From contig KV748210.1 of assembly GCA_001692895.1 (NCBI GenBank), positions 1,426,001-1,490,000 of the forward strand: DNA of 64,000 nucleotides, in the 5' to 3' direction. This DNA comes from Cenococcum geophilum 1.58. Taxonomy: Eukaryota > Ascomycota > Dothideomycetes > Gloniales > Gloniaceae. Below the pieces are notes generated by a model that was given only the letters and a program-made list of their open reading frames with translations, ran no database searches and was not told where the DNA came from. Shown here one piece after another: positions 1 through 11,488 of this stretch. The position numbers were made by a program, and so were the translations under genes. Position 1 is the first letter of the stretch; each line of letters opens with the position of its first letter.

Positions 1-364
1 GTAGGCTATCCAATCTATAGGTGTAGGTAACTTTACTCCCTTCTATAAGACCTTAAAATACATCTACGTAAAAAATCCTTTAAGCTTTAACCTCTCTCCT
101 ATAAATCTCTTAATTAATAGTAGCTTAATCTTTGCTACTCCTATCCCATTAAGTCTTTCTTCCAACACTATATTATTAGCTATTAGCTAGTTAACTATCT
201 CCTATAGCTATCCGACCGTCATAGGTTGCTATAAGTTAGTATCTACTATACTGGTATTACCTCCTATCCTTAAAGTAGTTGCTGCCGTCGATGGCGTTAT
301 AGTAGCTACTTTTAGTAGCATATTGCTTAACTTCTTATATTAATACTATAACTAGGTAGTAATT

Positions 365-600
365 ATATAACGGAACCTTGTAGTAAGAACTACGATGGGC
401 TTATTATTGGGCTAGGTATATAGGAAATATAAGTATAAAAGTTAACAACGTAATAATAACTGGTGGAGTGGTTGCCTAATAGATTAACTCTAATTATATT
501 CTAAGAATTACTACAAAGAAGGAACTATCTAGGTAGGGACTAAGGGTCCTTAAATACACAGCCGTACTCCTATAAAATCCTCCTTGTACGTAATATACGT
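365..600 (+). repeat. RIP-degraded LTR-like repeat, left arm of an inverted pair
   Basis: This stretch reappears in inverted orientation at about 2350-2587; the longest shared blocks are around 440-470 and 535-595. Its start, ATAACGGAACC, looks like an LTR beginning TGTAACGG after a G-to-A change, which would fit a Gypsy LTR. The A+T richness and TpA excess match RIP. The outer boundary near 600-660 is uncertain. Bases 1-364 are similar A+T-rich degraded sequence in which I recognise no frame. Confidence 0.55.
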
Positions 601-869
601 CTTATCTATATTAAACGTAGCGTTCCTTACGTTTAACACAGTCAACACGTTTAACTATTATGTGACTTACTTACCATTCTTTATTACATGGTTCTACGGG
701 TTCTATCCTAGACTATGCCTAAATTAACTAACTAGCTTCTTCTGACTCTTCTCTAAGTAGTTATAATATTGTACTTAAAGCGTCCGTAACATATTACTAT
801 TTAAGGCAAATTACGGATATAAGCTAAGAATATCGTTGTCACTATAATAAGTAAAGAAAACGAGTAGTA

Positions 870-1430
870 CAGCTAAAGAGAGAATAAAGGATTTAATAAA
901 TCTTTATATAGACCTTATAGAATTAGTAAAGAAAGTATAAGAAAGAATAAAAAAGTACTATAATACTAAGAGATCTAAGGGACTAGATCTTAAGAAGGGA
1001 GATAAAGTATGGCTACTATATAAAAATTTTAAAAGTTAATAACTAAGTAAGAAATTAGACTATATTAGACTAGGACCTTTTAAAATTATATAGAGGATTT
1101 CACTGGTTACGTTTAAGTTAAACCTACCAGCCAAAATGAAGATCTACCCTATACAGCATATTATAATGCTAGAGCCAGTATATAGGAATATTAAGCCACC
1201 GGTTTATAAAGCAAACACATATAGAGGATAGGAAGAAGACGAATAGTAAGTTTTAAGGATTATTAATTATAAGGACATTAACAACAAAATATAGTACGAG
1301 GTTAAATAGATAGGCTATACTAAGACTACCTAGGAGCTACTAGAGAATCTAAAAAATGTTATAGGAAAGGTATAGGAGTATTAGAAGAGATTAGGTTAGG
1401 CAGTATTAATAAAAAAGGATCACTAAAGAA
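870..1430 (+). mobile_element. Ty3/Gypsy integrase C-terminus plus chromodomain, RIP relic
   Basis: One forward frame with scattered TAG/TAA stops reads like the end of a chromoviral Gypsy polyprotein. It has a KKGDKVWLL-type integrase tail, then a GPY/F module (KLDYIRLGPFKI), then PAKMKIYPIQHI and LEPVYRN. A chromodomain core follows, with YEVK, a stop in place of the usual Trp, IGYTKTT, another stop, and ELLENLKN. The stops sit where Trp or Gln is expected, as C-to-T or G-to-A RIP would produce. Chromodomains of this kind steer integration to heterochromatin. The rest of the element is not seen upstream in this orientation. Confidence 0.8.
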
Positions 1431-1559
1431 TAAGTTACCTAAGGGGGACCCAAGAAGAGCAGTTGCCGAACTACTTAAATCTATTTCCTTTTCTATTAGA
1501 GGAGAATCCGTTTTTTTATTACCTAGTTTCTATAGACCTTATTTTATAAGTTTCTACTC

Positions 1560-2030
1560 CTTAAAACGAACCTTCTTACGTACCTTCTTAAGACGGATTA
1601 GCTGAGCGGACGCCGCCAAACGAGACTTAAGAGCCCGTTGCTGAGCATCGGCAGCCTCCTGTTCAGCGTCCCAAGATCGGTATAATTTAGCAAGAGCAAC
1701 AGACAGTTTATTATCTAGCCGCGTAGCAGCAGATTAAATATAAGACCCTAAGATAAATTAATTAGGGAACTAGATAACTATTAAGAGTAATAGGTCGCGT
1801 ATATTTAGTATTAAAAGTAAAGCAAACGTCGCAAGACGAATAAATATTCGCTTTAGTACACTCTAAGTAAGAAGATGGTTGTTATAAAGATGGGTTCGCC
1901 AACGTAATATAAACTAACCCCTCTTTTAAATAGCGAGAATATAGAGACGGTATAATCTCACTAAGAGACAATATTGCAGCAATAGTGCGAGCACGACGAG
2001 CAGTTAAGGAAGAAGAAATTGCTTTAGGTA
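1560..2030 (-). other. Degenerate coiled-coil reading frame, unidentified
   Basis: On the reverse strand, 1575-1740 reads as an Ala/Gln/Lys/Arg-rich helical stretch (AKLYRSWDAEQEAADAQQ, then SAQLIRLKKVRKKVRFKE). It is less A+T-rich than the flanks. It resembles the basic coiled-coil tails found in some fungal transposon-encoded proteins, but I cannot name a family. Stops occur on both sides, so it is a remnant at best. Confidence 0.25.
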
Positions 2031-2279
2031 TAATAAGCAATAATATTAACCAAATTAATTAGACGGATATTACACCTCTAGTAAACAACTTAGAGATATT
2101 TTAAATCTTTAAGGACGAAGATAAAGAGAAGGGAGATAGTATTACGGACGCTTTAAGTACAATATTATAACTACTTAGAGAAGAGACGAAAGAAGCTAGT
2201 TAGTTAATTTAAGCACGGTCCAGAATAGAGCCGATAGAACTATGTAATAAGGAATAGTAACTAAGGTTATATAATATAA

Positions 2280-2335
2280 TCTATGTAATCTATATAATTT
2301 ATGTAATCTATATAATTTATGTAATCTGTAATAAA
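2280..2335. repeat. Short 18-bp tandem repeat
   Basis: Bases 2280-2335 repeat an A+T-rich unit of about 18 bp (GTAATCTATATAATTTAT) roughly three times. It lies between the coiled-coil remnant and the reverse LTR-like arm. It looks like slippage in degraded transposon DNA. Confidence 0.6.
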
Positions 2336-2349
2336 GCAGATAGAGTACG

Positions 2350-2587
2350 CGTATATTATATACAAGAAGGATTTTATAGGAGTACGGTTATATATTTAAG
2401 GACCCTTAGTCCCTACCTAGATAGTTCCTTCCTTATAGTAATTCTTAGAATATAATTAGAGTTAATCTATTAGGCAACCACTCCACCAGTTATTATTACG
2501 TTGTTAACTTTTATACTTGCATTTCCTATATACCTAGCCTAATAACGAGCCCATTATAGTTCTTGCTATAAGGTTCCGTTATAAGTA
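2350..2587 (-). repeat. LTR-like repeat, right arm of the inverted pair
   Basis: This is the inverted counterpart of 365-600. Read on the reverse strand from 2587 it begins TAACGGAACCTTA and runs through the block ending near 2350. It directly follows the RT portion of the reverse-strand Gypsy relic, where a 3-prime LTR would be expected only if RNase H and integrase had been deleted. The arms have diverged by RIP and small indels. Confidence 0.55.
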
Positions 2588-2589
2588 AG

Positions 2590-5165
2590 ATCTTTAGACC
2601 CAGAGTTTATCTTAATTTAGTAAAAGGCCTAGCGGATATTAAGCTTTATAAAGACCTTAGCTCTACTTATTTAGGCTAAAGTCTTATTAAATAGAGGTAG
2701 TAGATAGCGATCCTTATGGGTTATATTATTTAGCTTATAGTAGTTAATATAGAAGCGGAGTCCTCTATTTGGCTTTTTAATAAAGAGAATAGATAAGGCA
2801 AAAGGGGCTTAGCTAGGCTTAATAAAGCCCTTATTTAGGTTATTAATAAGATACTACTTTATGGCCTATAATTCGGTAATAGACTGCTTATAAAGGGGGC
2901 TAAAGCTAAGGGTGTTTTTTTTGCCCTACTTAATCTCAATCTTATAGTTATATAGTTAGTGAGGTGGAAGTATATTGGATACTACTTTAGAGAATATGTT
3001 CTTAAATTTCTGGTGTTAATAGGGCAGCTTTTGTTTTACTAGTTCCTTATCTATAAGCTCGCTTTCTTGTCCGCTAAGCTTATTTTTTTTTTCTTTAATT
3101 ATTTGATTAATTTTATATAAGCTCGTTATAAAGGCGACGGTATTAGGCTGAACTAAGTTCTGGTAGAATCCTATGGTACTAATACAGCAGATATTAACTG
3201 GTGGGAGGTCTACTGGTTTCCTTATAGCCGTTTTCCGGACCGTATTTTACGGTCTAGGGTTTATAATCTTTCTTAGCTCCTATTCTATCTTCCGCAGGTT
3301 ATCCCTTTAATTTATTAGTTTAGTATAACGTCCGATATCCCTTGCTATTTTTTGTAGCTATATAGGGCCTAAGCTCTTTATAGGGGGCTTTTCTGGGTTA
3401 CTACTAACTCCCTAGGTCTTTAATATGGGTGGCGTAATATAGGTAGTCTGGGGGCAACGTAGTATATAGATCCGTTGCGAATTAAGCTATATATCTTTCT
3501 TAAAGGCCTAGTCCTTACGCATAGCATTGGCCTAGTAAATAGTATTAATCTAGGGCTGTATAAGGTTTTCTATTATAATGCTAATTTCTTTTATAAAGGA
3601 AGGGGTTAGGGGTAGGGTTTTGGGCTAGGTAAGCCGTCTACTCTATATATTAAGCTGTAAGCCTAAATAGGCTAGCCATTTTCGCCTTAAGATTATATTA
3701 TAGCTACCTAGGTCCGTAATAAGGAAGGGGGCGTTATACTACCTTTGTTTATTAACACAGAGGTAAATCTATAAGATAGTTATAATAGGTGGTCCTATCC
3801 GCCCATTATACCCGCGGATAGGAATTGGTTTAGGTAGTTTTTTAATAGGTATATTTAGGAAGTTAACCAGCTTTACAGCATACTAGGTGTCTATTAAGGT
3901 AAAGGTATTTACTCTAGAGTTAGCTAAAGTAGAGGTTAAAACTTAGTATCTATTACGGAATAAAGTATAAGGGATAGTGCAGCTTCTTTTACTAACTAGC
4001 TAACCTAGATTAATATCTAACATGTTAATCCCTTTTAACCCTAGAAAGGAGTCTTTCTCTAGGGTTCTTCTTTTTCTAACTCTGCGCTATCCTCCTAAAT
4101 TAATAGAACCTTGTCCACTTTCGCGTTTATTAGGCAATCCTTTATATAGTAACCTTTCTGTCTATAAGAGAAGTAAGCTCCTTAATTACTAAGGGCCTAT
4201 ATATAGGGGTTACTATATATAGGCCGAGCATTTGCCGGACCTATGGTAGGGCTAGCCGTACGGCTAGCTGCTAAATTGGCGGTAGGCTATACAGGTGGTG
4301 CTGCGGGGGTTACCAATTGTGCTAGGGTATTATAGGCCGTTCTTATATTACTTATAGTCTAATTTAAAGGGTTTCTAGCTTTATACTATTTGGCGTATAC
4401 TTTAATTCGGCGGAGGCCTTAGTTAATAGCTAAGCACTAGTCTATAAGTTCCTTTAGCGTCTATACAGTAGTAAAAACTAGTAGTACGGCTCGCTATAGG
4501 TCTAGGGTAAGCTTATTAAATAGGTTTAGCATTAGATCTTCCTAGGGAATTTAAGCCTGGCCAGCTAGGTGTAAAAAGCGGGTCTAAAAGGCTAAGAAGG
4601 TCTCTATCATTTTCATATTTAGGCTTTTATAATTAAGTTAGGCGTTTTATACTTTAAAGGGGTCCTTATAAATAGAAGATAGGTAGACGATTATCTCTTT
4701 TTTAGAGAGGAAGGGCTCTACTAAGTCCTATGCGTACCGCGGACGTAGGTGCGTCTGTGCGTCCCCGCCGGTACGGCCGAAGACGTAGGCTATTTTAGCC
4801 TAAGTGGTAGGGAAGTAGTCCGTATTAACTTTAAGCTTATTCTATAATTAAAGCTTCTAATTATTAAATATAGGGTTGGTTCCGTCTGTAAGTAATAGGG
4901 GGTCCGTAACCTTTACGGACCGCAATAATGCTAATGCTATATGTTAGGCTAGAGCCTTAAGAACTATAGCAAGTCTCTAGGTATCTGATAATTCCTTACT
5001 AGGCGTAGAGGGTTCTCTAGCTTTAAGTAGCTCTTAAAGTTATTTAATTTCGGCATTAGCTGCTATAAGCTCTACTTAGGAGTTTAAGTTAGTTACTATT
5101 TCACTATTAGAGGTATTTAAGGGTCTTACGGCTGCTTTGCCGGCTGCTATATTTCTTAGCATTAT
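2590..5165 (-). mobile_element. Ty3/Gypsy gag-protease-RT relic, RIP-degraded, lacking RNase H/integrase
   Basis: Read on the reverse strand from about 5165 there is a gag-like frame. A CCHC zinc knuckle with its cysteines turned to Tyr or Ser (YRQKGYYIKDC) lies near 4135-4180. A protease-end motif (ILRRKWLAYLGL) is near 3640-3710. The reverse-transcriptase N-terminus is at about 3010-2600 (LNKGFIKPS, LFIKKPNRGLRF, YKLNNITHKDRYLLP). Many in-frame TAG/TAA codons replace Gln and Trp. RNase H, integrase and chromodomain do not follow; the LTR-like arm at 2587 does, so the 3-prime half has been lost. The element is dead. Confidence 0.85.
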
Positions 5166-5389
5166 AGTACAGTTGTTAGGGTAACCTCTAGTAGGATTCT
5201 ATAGGGGTTCTGGTCTATGCGTATTCTATAGGTCTTATTATTCTTTTTTGTTCTTTTAGTTCTAGTAATATTCTTTAGGTCTAATTCTATATTCTGTTCT
5301 AGTTTATAGTCCGTAGATATATTTAAGTTCCTTCTTAGAAAAAAAGGGTAGTTAAGCTTTAGATAATATTAGCGACTTAGTTAATTAAG

Positions 5390-5567
5390 GCACAAATACG
5401 GCAAGAGGGACGCGCAAGCCTATATAATTGGTAGTCTATAAATGAGGATCTAAAGCTAAAGAAAGGAAAGGAGAAGAAGAGCAGCGCCGGTCGAAGTAGG
5501 GTTCTTTTATGCGGCCCTCTAGTCACGTGACCGCGAAGTTCTGCCAAGTTCTGCCAGTGCCGTAACA
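5390..5567 (-). repeat. Probable LTR remnant with TATA-like box
   Basis: On the reverse strand this starts TGTTACGGCACTGG and holds CATAAAAG (TATA-like), a pyrimidine-rich stretch and, near the far end, TTGCCGTA. The inverted TGTTACGG / CCGTA ends, and its place upstream of the reverse-strand gag, suit a 5-prime LTR. It also contains CTGCCAAGTT repeated. The inner end and the pairing with a partner LTR are not established. The start differs from the arm at 2587, so the two may come from different families. Confidence 0.4.
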
Positions 5568-5714
5568 CATAATAGTTATACTATATATGCTTAATATAAT
5601 AGATACCTTAAGTAATTATCTCCCTCCCTATATATATTAGAGCCCTATATTAAGGCATAAGATATATTATTATAAATAGTAGATATACCTCCGTCGCGCT
5701 GCGCGGCTCCCTAC

Positions 5715-5900
5715 TCCGCAGCTTTCCTAAACATAAGGTTTTGTGCAGAGCCTCGTGCAGAGCTTCTCTATAGAACTTGTATTTAGGCTTGTTTTTGAAG
5801 GCCTTGTAAACGGCTTTGTATAGAGTTTTAAGCAGAGCTTTATATAGGCATTTGTACGGACATTTGTAGAGACGGTCGTTGTGAGGGGATCTTGTAGACA
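5715..5900 (-). repeat. 12-bp minisatellite array A
   Basis: On the reverse strand this is a degenerate 12-bp tandem repeat close to AAGCTCTGCACG / AAGCTCTATACA, giving an alternating YKAL/EALHEALHKTL-like frame. The same unit recurs at 6088-6176, 6322-6380 and, as a much larger array, at 42380-42735. The frame it opens is a by-product of the 12-bp period and I do not call it a gene. Confidence 0.75.
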
Positions 5901-6087
5901 GGGGGCTATAAGGACACGATTGGAACAAGATAGATTGGTGAGAGAGACGAATCCTTGAGGAGGTAAGGCCTCTGGGATCGTGGAGACTATATACTACGGG
6001 CACGTGCCTCCGGCACGTGACCGGCGACCATCCGAGGGGCGTCCGGGGGTTGTCCTGAGGGCAACCCGAGGTGTCCGCAATAATATC

Positions 6088-6176
6088 CCTTACAGTCGTA
6101 GAGACGCTTATATAGACGATTATATGAGCAATTATAGAGCCGCTCTTAGAGACGATTATAGAGACTTCCTAGTATA
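6088..6176 (+). repeat. 12-bp minisatellite array B
   Basis: There are about seven units of a 12-mer close to TATAGAGACGAT. This is a variant of the NNGTAGAGCTTT consensus seen in the neighbouring arrays, read on the opposite strand to array A. Upstream, at about 6000-6025, is an imperfect palindrome built on two GGCACGTG copies. Confidence 0.65.
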
Positions 6177-6321
6177 TTAGTGCTGCGTGTTAGTAGAACT
6201 TTGGAGTTCTGTGTCAAGCTTCGAGTGGAGCTCCAAGTAGAGTTTTGAGCTCAAGGGGGAGACCCCCTTGGACCTCCCTGCGCGCTGCGTGCTCCATTCA
6301 CTGCGTGGCCAATTCACTGCG

Positions 6322-6380
6322 TGGGTAGAGCTCTTGTAGAGGCTTTGGTAGAGCGTTTAGTAGAGCGTTTAATAGAGCTT
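6322..6380 (+). repeat. 12-bp minisatellite array C
   Basis: There are about five units of the type GTAGAGCGTTTA and GTAGAGGCTTTG, continuous with the family of arrays A and B. Just before it, ATTCACTGCGTGG is repeated directly at about 6295-6322. The array is too short and irregular to be coding. Confidence 0.65.
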
Positions 6381-8267
6381 TGTCCTCCATATAGAGCTCC
6401 GTGCACGTTACCCCTTTCGCAGAGCTCTCTCAAAGCTCTTGCAAAGCTCGACGCCTCTACGCAGACGCAGAGCTTGAAATTCTATCAGGGCCTCCACCAC
6501 AGCTTTCAGAGGGGTGCGAGATAGATTCATGGCGTAAGCGGAGAGTTATCTATAATTCTATGGAGCGATTTTCGTAATATCAGCAGGTGAAAAAATATTT
6601 GCATATAAACGGGGCGTAAATCCGTGAAGTTCGCCAAGCGTCGGGTAAGTCTTGTTGGAAAGATGCAGTCAAGCCTAATGCAAGGGCATTGCAGATTATC
6701 TCATAAATCAGACCCTCATTGGTACGTGCACTAAGCGCACGTGCGGGCATACTGCTCCTTATTAGCAAACGAATTCTCCCGGAGTGTGAGGCATATTTGC
6801 CTAGGTGTACGGTAGGGAGCAGGCAAGCCGAGCATGAGTCACGGAGAGTCGATGGAAGAGAGGATGATATGGTAAAGGTATGGCAATAGCCTCGTACAGA
6901 GACGCACCGATGAGGACAGGAGGGCTGCAAGCCCGAGGAGCTTATAAGGAGGTGCCAAGGGCCGAAGGCTAGCCTTGGCAGCCCCTAAGAGCCCCGGGGC
7001 GTGCACCCGAGTGAGGGGCCAAAAGAGCCCTTACACCGAGAGTCTGAGAGCTTATGGGCCTCATTTTGGTACAAACTAAAGGTTTTAAAAATCGAATTTT
7101 GTATATTTCTACGAGCGACGTCCTGACCATGAGAGTTATTATATATTTTATTAATGCAATAGATTCTTCAGGTAATTATATCTATATATTTATAGATTAT
7201 AACTCCATACTAAGAATACTAGGGGGCGAGATACATCTTCGTGGATTTTAAACTAAAACCGACCGATTGCCTATATCTAACTTCTTATAAAATAAAGCTA
7301 CGATATTGCCGTAACGTGGAGGCGATAGAGAAGATAAAGAGTTTTTAGCTTATAGTATTTTTGGTTGGTTCGCTTACGATAGCGCCTTTATCAGCGGCGC
7401 ATGCGATAAGATAAATTGCAGATAAAAACAATTAATCCATATTTATATGCCATGACTATTTTCTCCGCGGTATTAGGCTCGGTTGTAACCATAGAAAACT
7501 GAGCCCGCGCTCCACTGATTATGGATTTTAGCATTACGCCCTACAGTTTCATTTACTGAGGAGGTCGTGCAGGGTGTTAATATAACCTAATGCTATCCCA
7601 TGTGCTCTTTCAAATGTGGCCCGTGCACGAACACCAAAACATTAACAATCGTCTCTACAACCTATTATACAATATACACATCTCCGCGCATAGGCCTTGC
7701 TGGCAGGAACACCTCGATCGAATCAAGCTACAATAGGAACAGATTATATATAAAATCTAAGCTTTATTATCATAATACTAAGTTGCAATCAATTGATTAA
7801 TCCACGGTTTCATTTTGCCAAGACTTGATTGAATCTAGAGCCCTTGGCCGGCTCGGTAAAAGGAGCACCTTTCTCAGGAACTGTGGGTCACAATAAGGCA
7901 TGTAAAGACTCAACACTGTCATTTCGAGCACGCATAACAACCCGTATATTCCTATCCATCTCCAAGATACCACATATTCTAGCGAATGTGAAGCCCACAC
8001 AATCCAGCATCGTACAGCCTCGCAACGCCCCACTCATGCCCGAACAAATTTGAACGCTGAATTGGTTAAAACAAAGGAAAACTTAAACAGCAGTCGAGAA
8101 ATATGGTGGCCTTTTAGCATAAATCATGCACGGATAGACATAATAACTATGAAGGAACTCAGGTCAATATCTGTGACACCCCATCTCAAATAGTCACGAA
8201 GCGAAGCAAATTCCAGCATCAAGAGAGGAAGAAGGAAAGAGAAACAGCCAGGCGCCAAACTAAGGCC
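6381..8267. other. Gene-free region downstream of the PP2C gene
   Basis: I see no coding region with convincing composition, splice structure or family motifs here. A G+C-rich imperfect palindrome lies at about 6955-7020 (the CCAAGGGC...GCCTTGG type). 7800-8267 is probably the 3-prime flank of the PP2C gene on the reverse strand. Confidence 0.5.
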
Positions 8268-10054
8268 TCAGCTACTCTTCTGGGCTGTTTTTAGAGCCTC
8301 CGCATTTAGCTCAGGCCCCGGCTCTGATTCCTCCATAATCATATCAGCGACAACCTTTTCAACGGTCTCGCCAGAGTCGCCTAGCTGCTTCCTTGCTTGC
8401 GAAACTATAGCGTCTGCTTCGCTGATGCCACCTTTCGTACTGAACTGATCCCCATCGACCCCCATAGATGATTCATTCCTGCGTTGTTTCAGTGCTTTGT
8501 TGTCGAATCGTACTATCATGCATGATAAATTGTCGGTAGAGAATCGTGCAAGCGCGTGATCAACTAGTTGTTTTGATGCGGCTTGAGGGTCCTGAATATG
8601 GCGAACCAAATCTACAGCTTCCTGGTCGGAGCAAACATCCCACAACTAGATAGGTAAGGTGTTAGTATACACCAAACTAGGTGAATAAATGGAAATAGGC
8701 GTACCCCATCACATGCTAATATTAAAAACTCATCTTGGTCCGCCTGGATCACTGTTTCGGTAGTGTACGGGTGTCCAGTCACAAGATCCTTCATATAGGC
8801 ATCCCCAAGCGCTCGTGTAACAGCCAAAACACCGTTCACGCGGTTGTTCAGGATTAGGCCGCCTGCGCTAGCTACACGTCGTCCCTCGTTCTCATCGCTA
8901 CCCTTATGATCGTAGGACAGTCGAAGAGCTCTACCATTACGGCAAAGGACTATGCGCGCATCACCAACATTAGCAGTATAAAGCACCCGCTGACGGCTAG
9001 CGCTGTCCCGAAGTTTTGCTTCTGAAGGATGCTCAATACGTGATTCTGGGTAGGCGGGGGTAGCGGATGTGATATCAGGGTTTGTTTGAGATGAGACGGG
9101 TATTTCTGATGCTAAAGCCTGGGCCCCAGTGGACTCAGGAGCACTCCTAACTGCTGCCACGGCTGCTGGAGCATAGAGAATGGACCCAGTGCTGGACTGA
9201 GAATTCGGGACCCTGTCCTCCCATCTAAGAACAGCTATCACTGCAGTGCATCCGCTATTTTTCAAAGGAAGCTTCTCAAGTTGTTGATCAACGGCGGTAA
9301 AAGTTTGGTCCAGAAGTTCGGGAATTGGAGTATTAGGGTTCTTCCGAATTGTGTCTTCTAGCAAAAGATGCAATTTCTTCCCACACCAATCTGCCGCAAA
9401 AGTGCCTGCATGTCCGTCAAAAATCGCAAAATAGCCATTGTCAGTCTCCACAACCGGCTGTACGGCAGGATCTGATAGACTAGAACTAGAGTCAGAGACC
9501 GAATTTCTACTCCTAGAAGCAGTGTCTGGGCCATAAGCGGGTGCGGGTGTGCTCAAAAAGTTGTAAAGATACGCATGAGTATCCTCCATGGTTCTGCGAC
9601 ATTTCTTGTTCTTATCTTCGGTCACACCAACCCTGAACGTTGACCTTGGGCCAGGTGCCGACTCGCCTGCAGAGTTGTTCAAAGAGCCCTGAGGTACACT
9701 GAGTGCAGGGTCCGACTTGCCGAGCTTTTGTATGGGCGTTTGCGGAGTTTTGTCTGAGTTATTGGACGGCGATGTAGGGGAAGATCCATGGAGATGAAGC
9801 GACTGCTTCGCACTAGAAAGCATATCTCTCGCTCGTGAGACTCCACTACTCCTCCTCTTCTTTTCACCGCTGGGATTGCTATCATCATTTGCTTTCCGAC
9901 TCGAGGGACTACCACTACCGCTGGACCTTTTTTCACCTCCATTATTTGGGTCATTGGAAACAACAGTGTTAGGTGGCTTTTGTACGTCCGTTATGGAAGT
10001 AGAGTCCACAGCGGTCTCATCTTCCTTTCCAGGTGTGGCAGAGGTGCCAAACAT
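8268..10054 (-). CDS. PP2C-family serine/threonine protein phosphatase
   Basis: Metal-dependent PPM/PP2C phosphatase, probably a soluble regulator of stress or MAP-kinase signalling (function inferred). Two exons fit: 10054-8705 and 8645-8268, with a 59-nt GT-AG intron that splits the LACDG|LWDV motif. The product is about 575 aa. Motifs in order: [16 protein letters not shown], the metal-binding [30 protein letters not shown]; and [10 protein letters not shown]. About the first 140 residues are Ser/Pro-rich and low complexity. A long Ser/Pro loop sits between GCTAV and TANVGD. The C-terminal tail is acidic. The first in-frame ATG is at 10054, but the frame stays open upstream to a stop near 10167 without another ATG, so a 5-prime exon may exist. 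All catalytic aspartates I can place are present. I do not assign it to a numbered yeast PTC gene. Confidence 0.88.
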
Positions 10055-11488
10055 CCTGTTCAACAGTCCCCCTTGGCTGGAGAAACTCCTGCGCTTACTT
10101 CCTGCCAGGTTGATAACTCTGAAATAGAACTCTGCTTGAGTACCGTAGATCGAAACTACACGCGCTTAGGCTACTACGTCGGTGGCGGCTAGATTGTAGC
10201 GTCTAAGAGTCGTCGGACAGCGGGCACTCCGGAAAAAGTGATAATAAGCTGTATGTCTATTTGGGAGAATAGAGTCAGCAGGGTTCATCGGAATGGTCTC
10301 TATTTTGCGGGAAACGGAGGCCGGAGATGACGATGCACAGGGTATGTAAGGAAGCGGAAGAACGATCAAAGGCTCTATCGCGGAATCCCAGGCTCCACCA
10401 ACGCGCAAATCGTCGGGGTGTTTGCAAGCCTATTGAACTAACAATTTGATCAAGGCAGGCTTCGCATCCCTAAGGCAATAATAGGTTTATGTGGCGGACG
10501 TGGAATAGCAAGAAGACGGACCCTGCACTGCAGATCCGGGACTAGCAAAATGACGTACGCAAAAGGTGGTGCACTTTGAAGGGTGTGGAGAATGGCAGAG
10601 CGGCAGTCTGGCGCAAGTTCTTGCGTCTACTTTTTGGAGGGCTATTGTAGAAGTTGACGAATGGGCGGTTGACAAAGCGCGTGCAGTTCTGAGGAGATGG
10701 AGGAGGGGTTGCGAAGGACCTAGGAGGATTTGTTCCTTAGAGCGAGTAGTGGGGAGGTTAGATCTCCGAATAGCCTCAACTCGTGGCGGTGCAATCGAGT
10801 ACTAGCAGGAATCGGCCAAGGCAGACAAAGACAGACCGAAAAGTGGCAGTGCTGAATTTGAGAGATGCAGGGCGGCTTTCAGGCATCTGCCGTGACTTCA
10901 GGTTTGCTGAAAGGCAGGCTAACGATCACCTACGGCAATGGTTCATGTCATGGATCCGCGCTAACAGCGCTATTAAGAAATGTTCACTGACATTGTTCCA
11001 CGGGCAATGCGGTGAAGTGCCCGTCTTCGGTTTTCAATCATGTGGCTTCAGGCCATTTTAACGTAAGGTCAAAACCCGCAGGCTTCGATACATCTTGCCT
11101 GTCACAGAACAGTGAGTATTCCGTTGCTCTCCCATCACAGCTCGGCTCCATAATATAGCATCGTAGTGGAATCCTCCCTATAGCACGAAATAACAGGATA
11201 TAACTTAAAATGATACAGGCGCACTTATAGTGCTACAATATACGTACAGCGTGCCTTATAGCATTCGACTAAAACCGCTATATAAGGTCTCGGATAGATA
11301 GGTAGCAACACATATGTTTCTTTACGCATCAAACGCAGCAGATCATCAAGTCAAGACCCAGAAAGCTGGGAAAGCCTCTTTCTAAATTTCCAGCTGTCGG
11401 CTTAGATCTACCCTTCGCTGTCATTCGACTCCTAAACGCCATGGCTCCGGTGCAAGCCTACCATACTAAACGTGACTTCAAAATATTT
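10055..11488. other. Intergenic region between the PP2C and VPS2 genes
   Basis: This holds the promoter side of the PP2C gene and the 3-prime flank of VPS2. A reverse-strand open stretch at about 10490-10800, rich in Ser, Thr, His and Cys, might be part of a small gene. It has no recognisable family and no clear partner exons, so I leave it uncalled. The rest shows nothing I can name. Confidence 0.4.

Noticed and set aside
5650..6003. Reverse frame with YKAL/LYKAF repeats as a gene
   Set aside because: Same reason as the other 12-bp arrays; the non-repeat parts show no recognisable protein.
6580..6930. 116-codon reverse frame as a small secreted protein
   Set aside because: No signal peptide, no family and no coding-like flanks; it lies in a gene-free repeat-bearing region.
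10490..10805. Overlapping open frames on both strands upstream of the PP2C gene
   Set aside because: They overlap antisense to each other and neither shows conserved motifs or splice partners. A leader exon cannot be excluded.
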